6,213 bases of DNA, taken from contig CACXCL010000102.1 in NCBI GenBank assembly GCA_902766115.1, positions 1 through 6,213 of the forward strand, in the 5' to 3' direction. The notes under the pieces were generated by a model. It made no database searches and was not told where the DNA came from. It saw only the letters and a program-made list of their open reading frames with translations. Below, in pieces: positions 1-6,202 of this stretch. Position numbers and translations under genes: made by a program. Origin of the DNA: an uncultured Ruminococcus sp. (GTDB lineage Bacteria; Bacillota; Clostridia; Oscillospirales; CAG-272). Each line of letters begins with the position of its first letter. Positions within the stretch are counted from its first letter, which is position 1.

Positions 1-1
1 C

Positions 2-556
2 CCCGAGCACTGCAGCGACCGGGTGCTCCGGGAGATGGGCAAGCCGGGGATCGGCGTGTACGACAGATTTTCCGAAAAATTCTACTCTCTCTGCCGTGAG
101 TACGGCAGGGATCAGTATCTCGTACCCTATCTCATGTCCTCCCACCCCGGAGGCACCGTGGACGACGCGCTGGAACTGGCGCTCTACACGAAGCGCGCGG
201 GGATCGATCCGGATCAGGTGCAGGATTTTTATCCCACGCCCGGTACCGCTTCCACGGTGATGTATTATACCGGGATCGACCCGTTCACCGGAAGAAAGGT
301 GTATACGCCCACCGACCCGAGGAAAAAGAAGGTCTGCCGCGCCCTGCTCCAGTGGCGCAGACCGGAAAACCGCGCGACGGTGGCAGGCGCGGAGGAATTC
401 TGTTCCCCGCGCGGGAAAGAGATGCTCCGCGAACTTCTCGGCGGCACACAAACGGGAAAAACCGGCGCGGCAAGAGGGCGGCGCGCAGGCAATAACGGTA
501 AAAAAACGTACGGACGGCGCGAGACGAACAAGCCGGAAAGGAAAAAGAAAAGATGA
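2..556 (+). CDS. ygiQ: YgiQ family radical SAM protein, C-terminal part (5' end outside window)
   Basis: The frame is open from the left edge, so only the last 184 residues are present; the complete family runs to roughly 600-700 residues and its radical SAM cysteine cluster would lie upstream of the window. What is seen is typical of the end of YgiQ (UPF0313): PEHCSDRVLREMGKP at the edge, then YLVPYLMSSHPGG, an ELALY helix, DQVQDFYPTPGTAST and MYYTGIDPFTGRKVY, which together match the DUF3362-type C-terminal domain. The protein ends in a very basic, low-complexity tail (GRRAGNNGKK, PERKKKR), also common in this family. The internal GTG at 23 is not a start, because the family match continues upstream of it. 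The family is known by homology as putative Fe-S/SAM enzymes; I know of no established substrate. Its stop codon overlaps the start of the next gene (ATGA), which suggests translational coupling, although no functional link to cell-wall work is known to me. Confidence 0.93.
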   Translation, partial: PEHCSDRVLREMGKPGIGVYDRFSEKFYSLCREYGRDQYLVPYLMSSHPGGTVDDALELALYTKRAGIDPDQVQDFYPTPGTASTVMYYTGIDPFTGRKVYTPTDPRKKKVCRALLQWRRPENRATVAGAEEFCSPRGKEMLRELLGGTQTGKTGAARGRRAGNNGKKTYGRRETNKPERKKKR

Positions 557-2820
557 AGATTCTGATGACCACAATGGGAATGGATATCGGCGGCGCTGAG
601 ACCCATATCCTCGAGCTGTCCCGGGAGCTCGTAGCGCGGGGGCACGAGGTCACCGTGGCGTCCTGCGGAGGCGCGTACGTGGAGGAGTTGACGAAAAACT
701 CCATCCGTCACGTGGAGCTGCCCCTCAATACAAAGCGCATTTCCCATGCAGTAAAGTCCTACCGCGGACTGAAAAAACTTATCCGGGAGGAGCGTTTCGA
801 CGTTGTCCACGCCCACGCAAGGATCCCGGCGTTCATCTGCGCTCTCCTTCAGAAGAAGATGGGCTTCCGGTTCGTCACCACCACCCACGGCGTGTACGAC
901 CCGTCCCTGCTTTGGCGGCTCCTGTCCCGCTGGGGACAGTATTCTCTCGCCGTCAGCGACGACGTCCGCGACTATCTCATCAAGTACTACGATATCCCGA
1001 AAAACAGGATAACGGTCACCATAAACGGCATCGACACGGAAAAATTCTCCCCCGACGCTGACTGCTCGTCCGTCCTTGACGTTATGGGCGGGGAAAAGGG
1101 CCGCAGGATCCTCTATCTCGGCCGCCTCGACCGGGAGGTCTCCCACGTGGCGTTCATGCTCATATCCTCCGCTCCCCGGATCGCCGAGATGTACCCCGGC
1201 GCCACCGTCACCGTGGTGGGCGACGGGACATCGTTCGAGGAGATCAGGGCGCGCGCCGAGGAGGCGAACCGCGCCGCCGGGCGCGAAGTAGTGCGTCTCA
1301 CCGGGGCGCGGACGGACGTGCGCGAGTTCATGGCGGCGGCGGACGTGTTCGTGGGAGTGTCCCGTTCGGCTCTTGAGGCGATGGCGGCGGGAACGCCGGT
1401 GATCCTCGCCGGAAGCCAGGGATATCTCGGTATATTCGAAAAGGAAAAACTCACCGACGCTCTGGACACTAACTTCACCTGCCGCGGCAAGGGCGACGCT
1501 TCCGCCGGGGCGATCCTCGACGATATCGGGACCCTTCTCTCCGCGGATGAGGATACGATAGACAGATACCGCGCTTTCGGGATCTGGACGGTCAGGAATT
1601 ATTACTCAGTCCGCCAGATGGCGGACGACGCCCTTGAGGTATACGGTCGCGTCATGCACGATCCCGTGCCGTTCAGAGGACGGGGCGACGTGCTTCTGTC
1701 GGGCTACTACGGCTTTGACAACATGGGCGACGACAGCATCCTGGAGACGGTCATAACCTCTCTCACGGCGGAGAAACCGGACATCCGCATCACTGCCCTG
1801 ACGAAGAAGCCCAAGTTCGACAGCAGGCGTTTCGGCATCAGGTGCGTGGCGAGGATGAATCTGCTTTCCGTGATCCGTGCGATGAAACGGTCCCGGGTGC
1901 TGATCTCCGGCGGCGGAAGCCTGTTCCAGGACAGCACCAGCAAAAAGAGCCTGCTTTACTACGCGCATATCGTGAATCTCGCCCGCCGGATGGGCATGAA
2001 AACGTATATCCTCGCCAACGGCGTCGGCGTGATCTTCTCCGAGAGGAACAAGAAGATCACCGCAAAGACCGTGAACCGCGCCGACCGGGTGACGGTCCGC
2101 GACGAGGAGTCGCTTCAGGAGCTGGTGAACATCGGTGTGGCGAGGGAGAAAATCCGCTGCACCGCGGACCCGGCGTTCATGCTGACCCCCTGCACCGGAG
2201 AGCGGCTCCGGGCGGCGATCCGGGACTACAGGATCCCGGAGGGGAAGGACTTCTTCGTGGTCTCCCTGAGGCGGTTCGAGGGACTCCAGCGCAAGGCCTA
2301 CGACGAGGCGGCGCTTCTCCGGGAGATCGTCGGATCCTGCGCCTACGCCGCGGAGAAATACGATCTCACCCCGGTGTTCATCGCCATGCAGCCCAATCTT
2401 GATCTCGACGTGTCGGAGCTGGCATGCGACATGCTCCGGACCGGATACGGCGTCGAGGGGACCGTGGCTTGCCCCGCAGACGGGGCGGAACTCCTCGGCA
2501 TCCTCAGCGGCGACCGGGGCAGGACGGGAGCCAGATTCGTCATCGGTATGAGGCTCCACCTGCTGATCTACGCCATAGACGCCCTGGTGCCGCAGATCGG
2601 GCTGTCTCTGGACCCGAAGATCGACGCTATCATGAGGCGGGTCTACCAGTCGCACCTGTTCCGTCTGCCCGACGTGACCGAGGCTGACCTCACCTCGTCC
2701 ATGGACGAGATATTCGAAAACTACGAGGAGACCAAAACGGCGGTGAAGAACGCCTCCGCCGATTTCAAGGACCTTGCGAAGTCCGACATCGACGAGATAA
2801 TAAAGATGCTCGGCGAATGA
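553..2820 (+). CDS. csaB: Fused GT4 glycosyltransferase and CsaB-type polysaccharide pyruvyl transferase
   Basis: A 755-residue, two-domain enzyme, probably cytoplasmic since I see no signal peptide or membrane segment. Residues 1-370 form a GT-B fold, family 4 glycosyltransferase: GGAETHILELSRELVARGHEV at 13-33, VHAHARIP at 85-92, NGIDTEKFSP at 158-167, ILYLGRLD at 186-193, VVGDG at 221-225 and LEAMAAGTPVI at 274-284. Residues about 378-755 form a CsaB-like pyruvyl transferase: GYYGFDNMGDDSIL at 384-397, ISGGGSLFQD at 451-460, VTVRDEESL at 513-521, TADPAF at 537-542, IGMRLHLLIYA at 664-674 and SLDPKIDAI at 685-693. CsaB enzymes use phosphoenolpyruvate to add a pyruvate ketal to secondary cell-wall polysaccharide, creating the ligand for SLH domains. 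The GT half probably adds a sugar to the same polymer, but its donor is unknown. The ATG at 553 overlaps the upstream TGA, with a purine-rich AAAGG/AGAAAAG stretch before it. By eye, the first Glu of the GT4 EX7E motif is Val267. Domain identification is strong; the exact polymer is inferred. Confidence 0.92.
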   Translation: MKILMTTMGMDIGGAETHILELSRELVARGHEVTVASCGGAYVEELTKNSIRHVELPLNTKRISHAVKSYRGLKKLIREERFDVVHAHARIPAFICALLQKKMGFRFVTTTHGVYDPSLLWRLLSRWGQYSLAVSDDVRDYLIKYYDIPKNRITVTINGIDTEKFSPDADCSSVLDVMGGEKGRRILYLGRLDREVSHVAFMLISSAPRIAEMYPGATVTVVGDGTSFEEIRARAEEANRAAGREVVRLTGARTDVREFMAAADVFVGVSRSALEAMAAGTPVILAGSQGYLGIFEKEKLTDALDTNFTCRGKGDASAGAILDDIGTLLSADEDTIDRYRAFGIWTVRNYYSVRQMADDALEVYGRVMHDPVPFRGRGDVLLSGYYGFDNMGDDSILETVITSLTAEKPDIRITALTKKPKFDSRRFGIRCVARMNLLSVIRAMKRSRVLISGGGSLFQDSTSKKSLLYYAHIVNLARRMGMKTYILANGVGVIFSERNKKITAKTVNRADRVTVRDEESLQELVNIGVAREKIRCTADPAFMLTPCTGERLRAAIRDYRIPEGKDFFVVSLRRFEGLQRKAYDEAALLREIVGSCAYAAEKYDLTPVFIAMQPNLDLDVSELACDMLRTGYGVEGTVACPADGAELLGILSGDRGRTGARFVIGMRLHLLIYAIDALVPQIGLSLDPKIDAIMRRVYQSHLFRLPDVTEADLTSSMDEIFENYEETKTAVKNASADFKDLAKSDIDEIIKMLGE

Positions 2821-2835
2821 AACCACCCGATTCCC

Positions 2836-2844
2836 GGAGAGGAG
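2836..2844 (+). promoter_or_regulatory. Ribosome binding site fixing the start of the CAP/SLH gene
   Basis: GGAGAGGAG lies 8 nt before the ATG at 2853. The same frame also has an ATG at 2817 that overlaps the stop of the upstream gene, but starting there would put twelve charged and proline-containing residues ahead of a standard signal peptide. The strong Shine-Dalgarno sequence and the signal-peptide shape both favour 2853. Confidence 0.8.
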
Positions 2845-2852
2845 CTTCCATT

Positions 2853-4106
2853 ATGAGACGATCCAACGCGCGGCGGTGCGCCGCGGCGATAATTTCCTTA
2901 TTTTTGCTTGTATCTTTCCTCGTTGTCCCCGCGGCGGCGGACAAGCCGTCGTTCATCGGCGGCGAGGAGTGGGAGACTCTCTCCCGCACCAACGGAGTGA
3001 GACGTGAAAAATCCCTCGCTCCCCTGTCCGTATTTCCGGAGCTGGAGGACGCGGCGCGCCTGCGCGCGGAAGAGTGCGTCACGCATTTCGATCACACAAG
3101 GCCCGACGGGTCGAGCTGCTTTACGGCGCTCTCCGGGATCAATTTCTACAGCGCCGGCGAGAACATCGCCGCGGGTTTCGCCACGTCGCAGTCGGTCACT
3201 CATGGCTGGGTCAACAGCCCGGGTCATTACGAGAATATGGTAAACAGCTCCTTCTCCCATCTGGGAGTGGCGCATAAGACAGTCCGCGGATCGGCATACG
3301 TCGACTACTGGACGCAGATGTTCGTCGGCGGATGCAAGGTCACCGATATCGCGCTCCCCGGGGCGAAGTCAGCCTACGGCGAGAACGTCAGGGACCTCGA
3401 GGATCTCGGGCTCATGGTCGAGGTGACGTGCAACATGCACGGCAAAAGCTATCTGCCCCTCGCCGACACGAACCATTCCTTCGCGCCGGACGGATCGGGC
3501 CGCTACGCGGTCACGGTCACCCTGGCTGGTTTGACGAAGACCTTTCCCCTGACCGGATACTTCCGTGACGTAAAGTATAACAAATGGTATTTCGACGACG
3601 TGTATTCCTCGTTCGACAGGGGTCTGATGAAAGGGACGGCGCCTCACGTTTTCGAGCCGGAGACAAGTATGAGCCGGGCGATGCTGGTCACGGTCCTGTG
3701 GCGCATGGAGGGCTCCCCCGCCCCGTCCGGACAGTCACCGTTCGAGGACGTGAAGAGCGGCCGCTGGTACTCAGACGCCGTGGCGTGGTCGTCAGGCAAA
3801 GGGATAGTCAGGGGAGTGACGGAGACGCGCTTCGCGCCGGGCTCGAATATCACCCGGGAGCAGATCGCGGTGATTCTTAAGCGGTATCACGACGTGATGC
3901 ACCCGGGCGACGCGTCGTCCGGCGATCTTTCCTCCTTCGGGGACGGCAAGACCGTCAGCGCGTTCGCACGGGACGGCGTGAGGTGGGCCGTGGCGCGGGG
4001 GATCATCCGCGGAACCGACAGGAACATGCTGAATCCCCAGGGCAACGCCACCCGCGCCGAGGTATCGGCGATCCTCCGCAGATACTGCGAGATGACGGGG
4101 AGATAA
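2853..4106 (+). CDS. Secreted CAP-domain (SCP/PR1-like) protein with three SLH repeats
   Basis: A 417-residue exported protein. Residues 1-29 are a signal peptide: basic MRRSNARR, a hydrophobic core (AAIISLFLLVSFLVV) and a likely cleavage after PAAA. Residues about 39-161 are a bacterial CAP domain of the YkwD type: HTRPDG with His81, AGENIAAG with Glu103, SPGHYENM with His125, and YWTQMF at 152-157. Residues about 162-236 form a linker or small beta-rich domain (VTVTLAGLTKTFPL) that I cannot assign. Three SLH repeats follow at about 237-287 (FRDVKYNKWYFDDV, MSRAM), 297-349 (FEDVKSGRWYSDAV, ITREQ) and 362-414 (FARDGVRWAVARGIIRG, ATRAE). The Arg of each TRAE-like motif is present at 275, 335 and 401. 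SLH repeats bind pyruvylated secondary cell-wall polymer, so the protein should sit on the cell surface. This matches the CsaB-type enzyme ending 32 nt upstream. The function of bacterial CAP domains is mostly unknown. The architecture is clear; the biological role is not. Confidence 0.94.
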   Translation: MRRSNARRCAAAIISLFLLVSFLVVPAAADKPSFIGGEEWETLSRTNGVRREKSLAPLSVFPELEDAARLRAEECVTHFDHTRPDGSSCFTALSGINFYSAGENIAAGFATSQSVTHGWVNSPGHYENMVNSSFSHLGVAHKTVRGSAYVDYWTQMFVGGCKVTDIALPGAKSAYGENVRDLEDLGLMVEVTCNMHGKSYLPLADTNHSFAPDGSGRYAVTVTLAGLTKTFPLTGYFRDVKYNKWYFDDVYSSFDRGLMKGTAPHVFEPETSMSRAMLVTVLWRMEGSPAPSGQSPFEDVKSGRWYSDAVAWSSGKGIVRGVTETRFAPGSNITREQIAVILKRYHDVMHPGDASSGDLSSFGDGKTVSAFARDGVRWAVARGIIRGTDRNMLNPQGNATRAEVSAILRRYCEMTGR

Positions 4107-4152
4107 CTCTCGCGTCAGAGGGCGGCGCAGGCGGACGCCCGTAAAACAATCA

Positions 4153-4196
4153 TTTGAAAAAGACTCTCTTTTTTCTGCAAGAGAGTCTTTTTCAAA
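4153..4196. terminator. Intrinsic terminator after the CAP/SLH gene, possibly bidirectional
   Basis: A perfect 18-bp inverted repeat pairs 4153-4170 with 4179-4196 around an 8-nt loop (TTTTCTGC). Its core is GACTCTC/GAGAGTC, flanked by A-tract on the left and T-tract on the right, so a U-run follows the GC core on either strand. It begins 46 nt after the CAP/SLH stop codon and marks the end of the ygiQ-csaB-SLH unit. Confidence 0.9.
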
Positions 4197-4232
4197 AAAA
4201 AATCAAAATTTTTTTCACATTTTTTCGCTATT

Positions 4233-4262
4233 TTGCGTTTTTTGCGACATTACATGCATAAA
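4233..4262 (+). promoter_or_regulatory. Candidate housekeeping-type promoter for the sigma/anti-sigma unit
   Basis: In the AT-rich gap after the terminator, TTGCGT (4233-4238) could act as a -35 box and CATAAA (4257-4262) as a -10 box, separated by 18 nt, with TG just before the -10 box. Transcription would start near 4270 and leave a leader of about 40 nt before the sigma-factor start. Both boxes are imperfect, and an AT-rich gap gives many chance matches, so this is only a candidate. Confidence 0.25.
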
Positions 4263-4295
4263 GGGTGCAAAAAAGCGCAGAAGACGTTTTAAGAC

Positions 4296-4304
4296 AGAGG
4301 AAGG
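4296..4304 (+). promoter_or_regulatory. Ribosome binding site fixing the sigma-factor start
   Basis: AGAGGAAGG is 7 nt before the ATG at 4312. It is too close (4 nt) to the in-frame GTG at 4309 and rather far (13 nt) from the ATG at 4318, so 4312 is the best start of the three. Confidence 0.7.
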
Positions 4305-4311
4305 TCGGGTG

Positions 4312-4848
4312 ATGCGTATGGTCGATCCGCAAACGTTTGAGCGGACCGTTCGGAAATATCAGAGAATGCTGGTGGGGTACCTCTGGCGGCGTCTCGGATA
4401 TGACGAAGGGATGACGCTGGAGACCTTCGACGACGTTATCTGCGTGCTTTACAGAAGGTGGGATGACGTGGACGTGGGAGAAAACATCGCACCGTGGCTG
4501 TTTCGCGTGGCGGACAACTGCATCCGTGCGAACGTGAGGAAGAACGAGCGCTACTACAGCCGCCACATCCCGCTGGACGACGCCGGAGGCGCCCTCCGCT
4601 CTCAGGACTTTGCCGTGAACGATTCGTATTTCGACAACTCCGGGATGACGGAAGAAGAACTGATCGGGGCGGTCCGCGACTCGCTCCCCGAGGGAATGAG
4701 GGAACTGTTCACCTACAGATTCATTGAGAAGAGGACGATCGAGGAGATCTCGGAAATGACCGGGGTCCCGTACTCGACGCTGAGATACCGGCTGATGAAG
4801 ACCGAGGCGGCGGCGAGAAGGAAGATCAAGGATATGTTTGAGGGTTGA
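4312..4848 (+). CDS. ECF-type RNA polymerase sigma factor (sigma-70 family)
   Basis: A 178-residue protein, the usual size for a group 4 (ECF) sigma factor carrying only regions 2 and 4. Region 2 spans about residues 6-80: RTVRKYQRMLVGYLWRRLGY is like region 2.1, then DDVICVLYRRW and APWLFRVADNCIRANVRKNE follow the 2.2-2.4 pattern, where family members usually have PWLFRIAxN. An acidic linker (about 88-117) follows. Region 4 spans about 117-177, with LPEGMRELFTYRF and a helix-turn-helix in KRTIEEISEMTGVPYSTLRYRLMKTE-like sequence at 140-165, which would read the -35 element. The next gene, 53 nt downstream, is a single-pass membrane protein that fits as its anti-sigma factor, so activity is probably released by a cell-surface signal. 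Targets cannot be read from the window; the neighbouring wall operon is a possible but unproven one. I found no convincing ECF autoregulatory promoter upstream. Confidence 0.9.
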   Translation: MRMVDPQTFERTVRKYQRMLVGYLWRRLGYDEGMTLETFDDVICVLYRRWDDVDVGENIAPWLFRVADNCIRANVRKNERYYSRHIPLDDAGGALRSQDFAVNDSYFDNSGMTEEELIGAVRDSLPEGMRELFTYRFIEKRTIEEISEMTGVPYSTLRYRLMKTEAAARRKIKDMFEG

Positions 4849-4901
4849 CGGCTTTGCGCCGCCAAGGAGATCCGGGATCCGGATGAGAAACGGAGATTGT
4901 T

Positions 4902-5705
4902 ATGCTATCGAAATTTGAAGAACGGCTTGAGATGTACGCCGCGGGACGGCCTGTCACAAGCGACGACGAGCTTTTCCGCGCCGTGGAGAAGATCATGGAC
5001 GAAGAGTTTGCCCTTCCCCCGGAGCAGAGGGACCCGACCGTCGTCCGGGAGGGGACGGAGGCGCTCATGAACCTTCGCGGCACGGACCCTCGGGCGCTCA
5101 ACAGCCGCGCATCCGCGGTGATAAAAAAACGCGCAGCGTCCGCCCGCAGGAATGGCGGAGCATCGAAATTTTCCGTGAGGCGCGTTCTACCGGCAGCGGC
5201 GATCGCCCTGGCGCTGATCCTTGCCGTCGTGGGTGTGGCGCTTTCCCGCGGCGGCAGGACCGGCGGAGGGGTAAAAGAGACCTCTGAGGGCGCGTCCTCC
5301 GGGATGACTCCTTCCGTGCTTCCGGCGAAAAAGGAAAACGTCGTGCACGAGTACGGCACTTTTTCCGAGATGGCTGCCTCGGAAGATCTGCCGCCGCTCA
5401 TGAGCCGCCCGGATTTCAGCGATCCCGGCAAAGTGGAGTCCGTGACTTACATCGACTACGGCGATCACGAGCAGGTGTTTGTCAAGATGCGTTCGGACAA
5501 GTACGACGTGCTGACCGTCACGATCCCGTCTCCGGGTGCGCCCGAAGGGGAGTACCTGATGGTTGGCGAATACGACGCCGCGATGACCGTTGACGACAAC
5601 GGAGTCCGCGTGGAATGGATCCGGGACGGAAATCTGTACACGGTCTGCGCCGACAGCGAGGACGCGGCGGTGAAAACCGCGGAGGAGCTCTCAACTGGCG
5701 ACTGA
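4902..5705 (+). CDS. Single-pass membrane protein, probable cognate anti-sigma factor (DUF4367-like C-terminus)
   Basis: A 267-residue protein starting at ATG 4902, with GGAG 6 nt upstream. Residues 1-94 are charged and mostly helical, ending in a very basic stretch (IKKRAASARRNGG, VRR) just before one hydrophobic segment at about 95-115 (VLPAAAIALALILAVVGVAL). By the positive-inside rule the N-terminus is cytoplasmic, where it could hold the sigma factor, and residues 116-267 lie outside. The exterior part has a flexible G/S/T/P-rich stalk, then a small domain ending RVEWIRDGNLYTVCADSEDAAVKTAEEL, which resembles the pattern of DUF4367 (a W-x-x-D-G-x-x-Y strand, then a helix). The N-terminus lacks the HxxxCxxC motif of zinc-binding anti-sigma factors. 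Its position right after an ECF sigma gene is the main support for the role. The coding frame may be truncated at its 3' end, because another frame stays open past the stop almost to the terminator. Confidence 0.75.
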   Translation: MLSKFEERLEMYAAGRPVTSDDELFRAVEKIMDEEFALPPEQRDPTVVREGTEALMNLRGTDPRALNSRASAVIKKRAASARRNGGASKFSVRRVLPAAAIALALILAVVGVALSRGGRTGGGVKETSEGASSGMTPSVLPAKKENVVHEYGTFSEMAASEDLPPLMSRPDFSDPGKVESVTYIDYGDHEQVFVKMRSDKYDVLTVTIPSPGAPEGEYLMVGEYDAAMTVDDNGVRVEWIRDGNLYTVCADSEDAAVKTAEELSTGD

Positions 5706-5821
5706 CTGCCGCCTGCGCTGCGGCGTATCTGACCGTGAACGAAGGCAAATCCGTCCGGGAACCGGACGGCGTCAAGGCGGCGCAGACCCTGTCGAAAGGC
5801 GGCTCGGCAAACCTTGCGTAA
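5702..5821 (+). other. Coding-like open stretch past the anti-sigma stop; possible frameshifted 3' end
   Basis: After the anti-sigma stop at 5703-5705, the frame one base back (codons starting CTG at 5702) stays open for 39 codons to TAA at 5819-5821. It favours G or C at third positions as the neighbouring genes do, and reads LTAACAAAYLTVNEGKSVREP, then DGVKAAQTLSKGGSANLA. It has no ATG and no ribosome binding site, so it is not an independent gene. Its stop is 12 nt before the terminator hairpin, while the annotated stop is 128 nt before it. This fits an ancestral or true 3' end reached by a shift near 5690-5703, but chance openness in GC-rich DNA is a real alternative, and one other frame is open here too. 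Confidence 0.3.
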
Positions 5822-5833
5822 AACAAAATACTG

Positions 5834-5864
5834 AAAAATCTCCGGAGATGATCCGGAGATTTTT
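5834..5864 (+). terminator. Intrinsic terminator of the sigma/anti-sigma unit
   Basis: A perfect 13-bp inverted repeat pairs AAAAATCTCCGGA (5834-5846) with TCCGGAGATTTTT (5852-5864) around a 5-nt loop (GATGA), followed by ATTTTG. A GC-rich core and a following U-run are the standard features of Rho-independent termination on the + strand. Confidence 0.92.
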
Positions 5865-5869
5865 ATTTT

Positions 5870-6175
5870 GAAAAGCGGATACAAGGACACGATCTCTCGA
5901 TCTGTTCGAATTCAAAACCGTCAGTTGTTATGCGCCGTTCGCGTCATCATTGCGGGAAGCGAACGAGCAGATCACGTAACGCCCCATTTCTCGCGACAAT
6001 ATCAGCACAAATCTCCTCAGCGCACGGTGTAACCTACACGTAGAACGGCAAGAGAAGCGCATGAGCATAACGAAACGACAAACACATGGGTCTGTACGAT
6101 CCGTCCGCGACTGAGAATGATGGATTTTTTTGAACTAACACGCGCGAGGATGGGGGATTTACAATCCATACCTTG
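5870..6175. other. Intergenic stretch with no supported gene
   Basis: About 300 nt follow the terminator without a convincing coding region on either strand. The base composition is more mixed than in the genes and stop codons are frequent. I see one 7-bp hairpin, CGTTCGC (5936-5942) with GCGAACG (5959-5965), flanked by partly complementary GTTA and TAAC at 5927-5930 and 5977-5980. A 46-codon frame on the minus strand (6068 down to 5928) lacks a ribosome binding site. From 6117 a + frame is open to the right edge. No tRNA or known riboswitch fold was recognised. Confidence 0.5.
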
Positions 6176-6202
6176 GAAAAACGGCGCACGTCGCCGTTTT
6201 TC
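6176..6202. terminator. Terminator-like hairpin at the right edge
   Basis: A perfect 11-bp inverted repeat pairs GAAAAACGGCG (6176-6186) with CGCCGTTTTTC (6192-6202) around a 5-nt loop (CACGT). The U-run falls within the stem on both strands, so it could stop transcription in either direction. No + strand gene ends nearby, so it may serve a minus-strand gene ending beyond the window. Its biological direction cannot be decided from here. Confidence 0.6.

Noticed and set aside
265..1146. A 293-codon open frame on the minus strand across the ygiQ/GT4 junction
   Set aside because: It lies opposite two well-supported genes; its length is explained by the GC-rich codon bias of the other strand.
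1606..2826. A 406-codon open frame on the minus strand opposite the CsaB half
   Set aside because: It is antisense to a domain with clear family motifs, its translation is rich in H, R, V and G as expected from the complement of GC-rich codons, and it resembles no family I know.
2817..2852. An upstream in-frame ATG at 2817 for the CAP/SLH gene, giving an ATGA overlap
   Set aside because: The 2853 start has a strong ribosome binding site at good spacing and yields a normal signal peptide; the extra twelve residues would not.
4112..4140. Short GC-rich inverted repeats just after the CAP/SLH stop
   Set aside because: The arms are only 5 bp with loops of 11-17 nt, and the real terminator lies just downstream.
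4266..4290. TGCAAA followed by CGTTTT as an ECF-type autoregulatory promoter
   Set aside because: The spacing (13 nt) is short for ECF promoters, and the implied transcription start would fall on the sigma gene's ribosome binding site.
5928..6068. A 46-codon frame on the minus strand beginning ATG at 6068
   Set aside because: It lacks a ribosome binding site, is rich in Arg and Cys, and shows no recognisable family pattern. A chance frame is more likely.
6061..6114. A 17-codon + strand frame that might be a leader peptide
   Set aside because: There is no clear ribosome binding site, no codon run typical of attenuators, and no identified gene after it.
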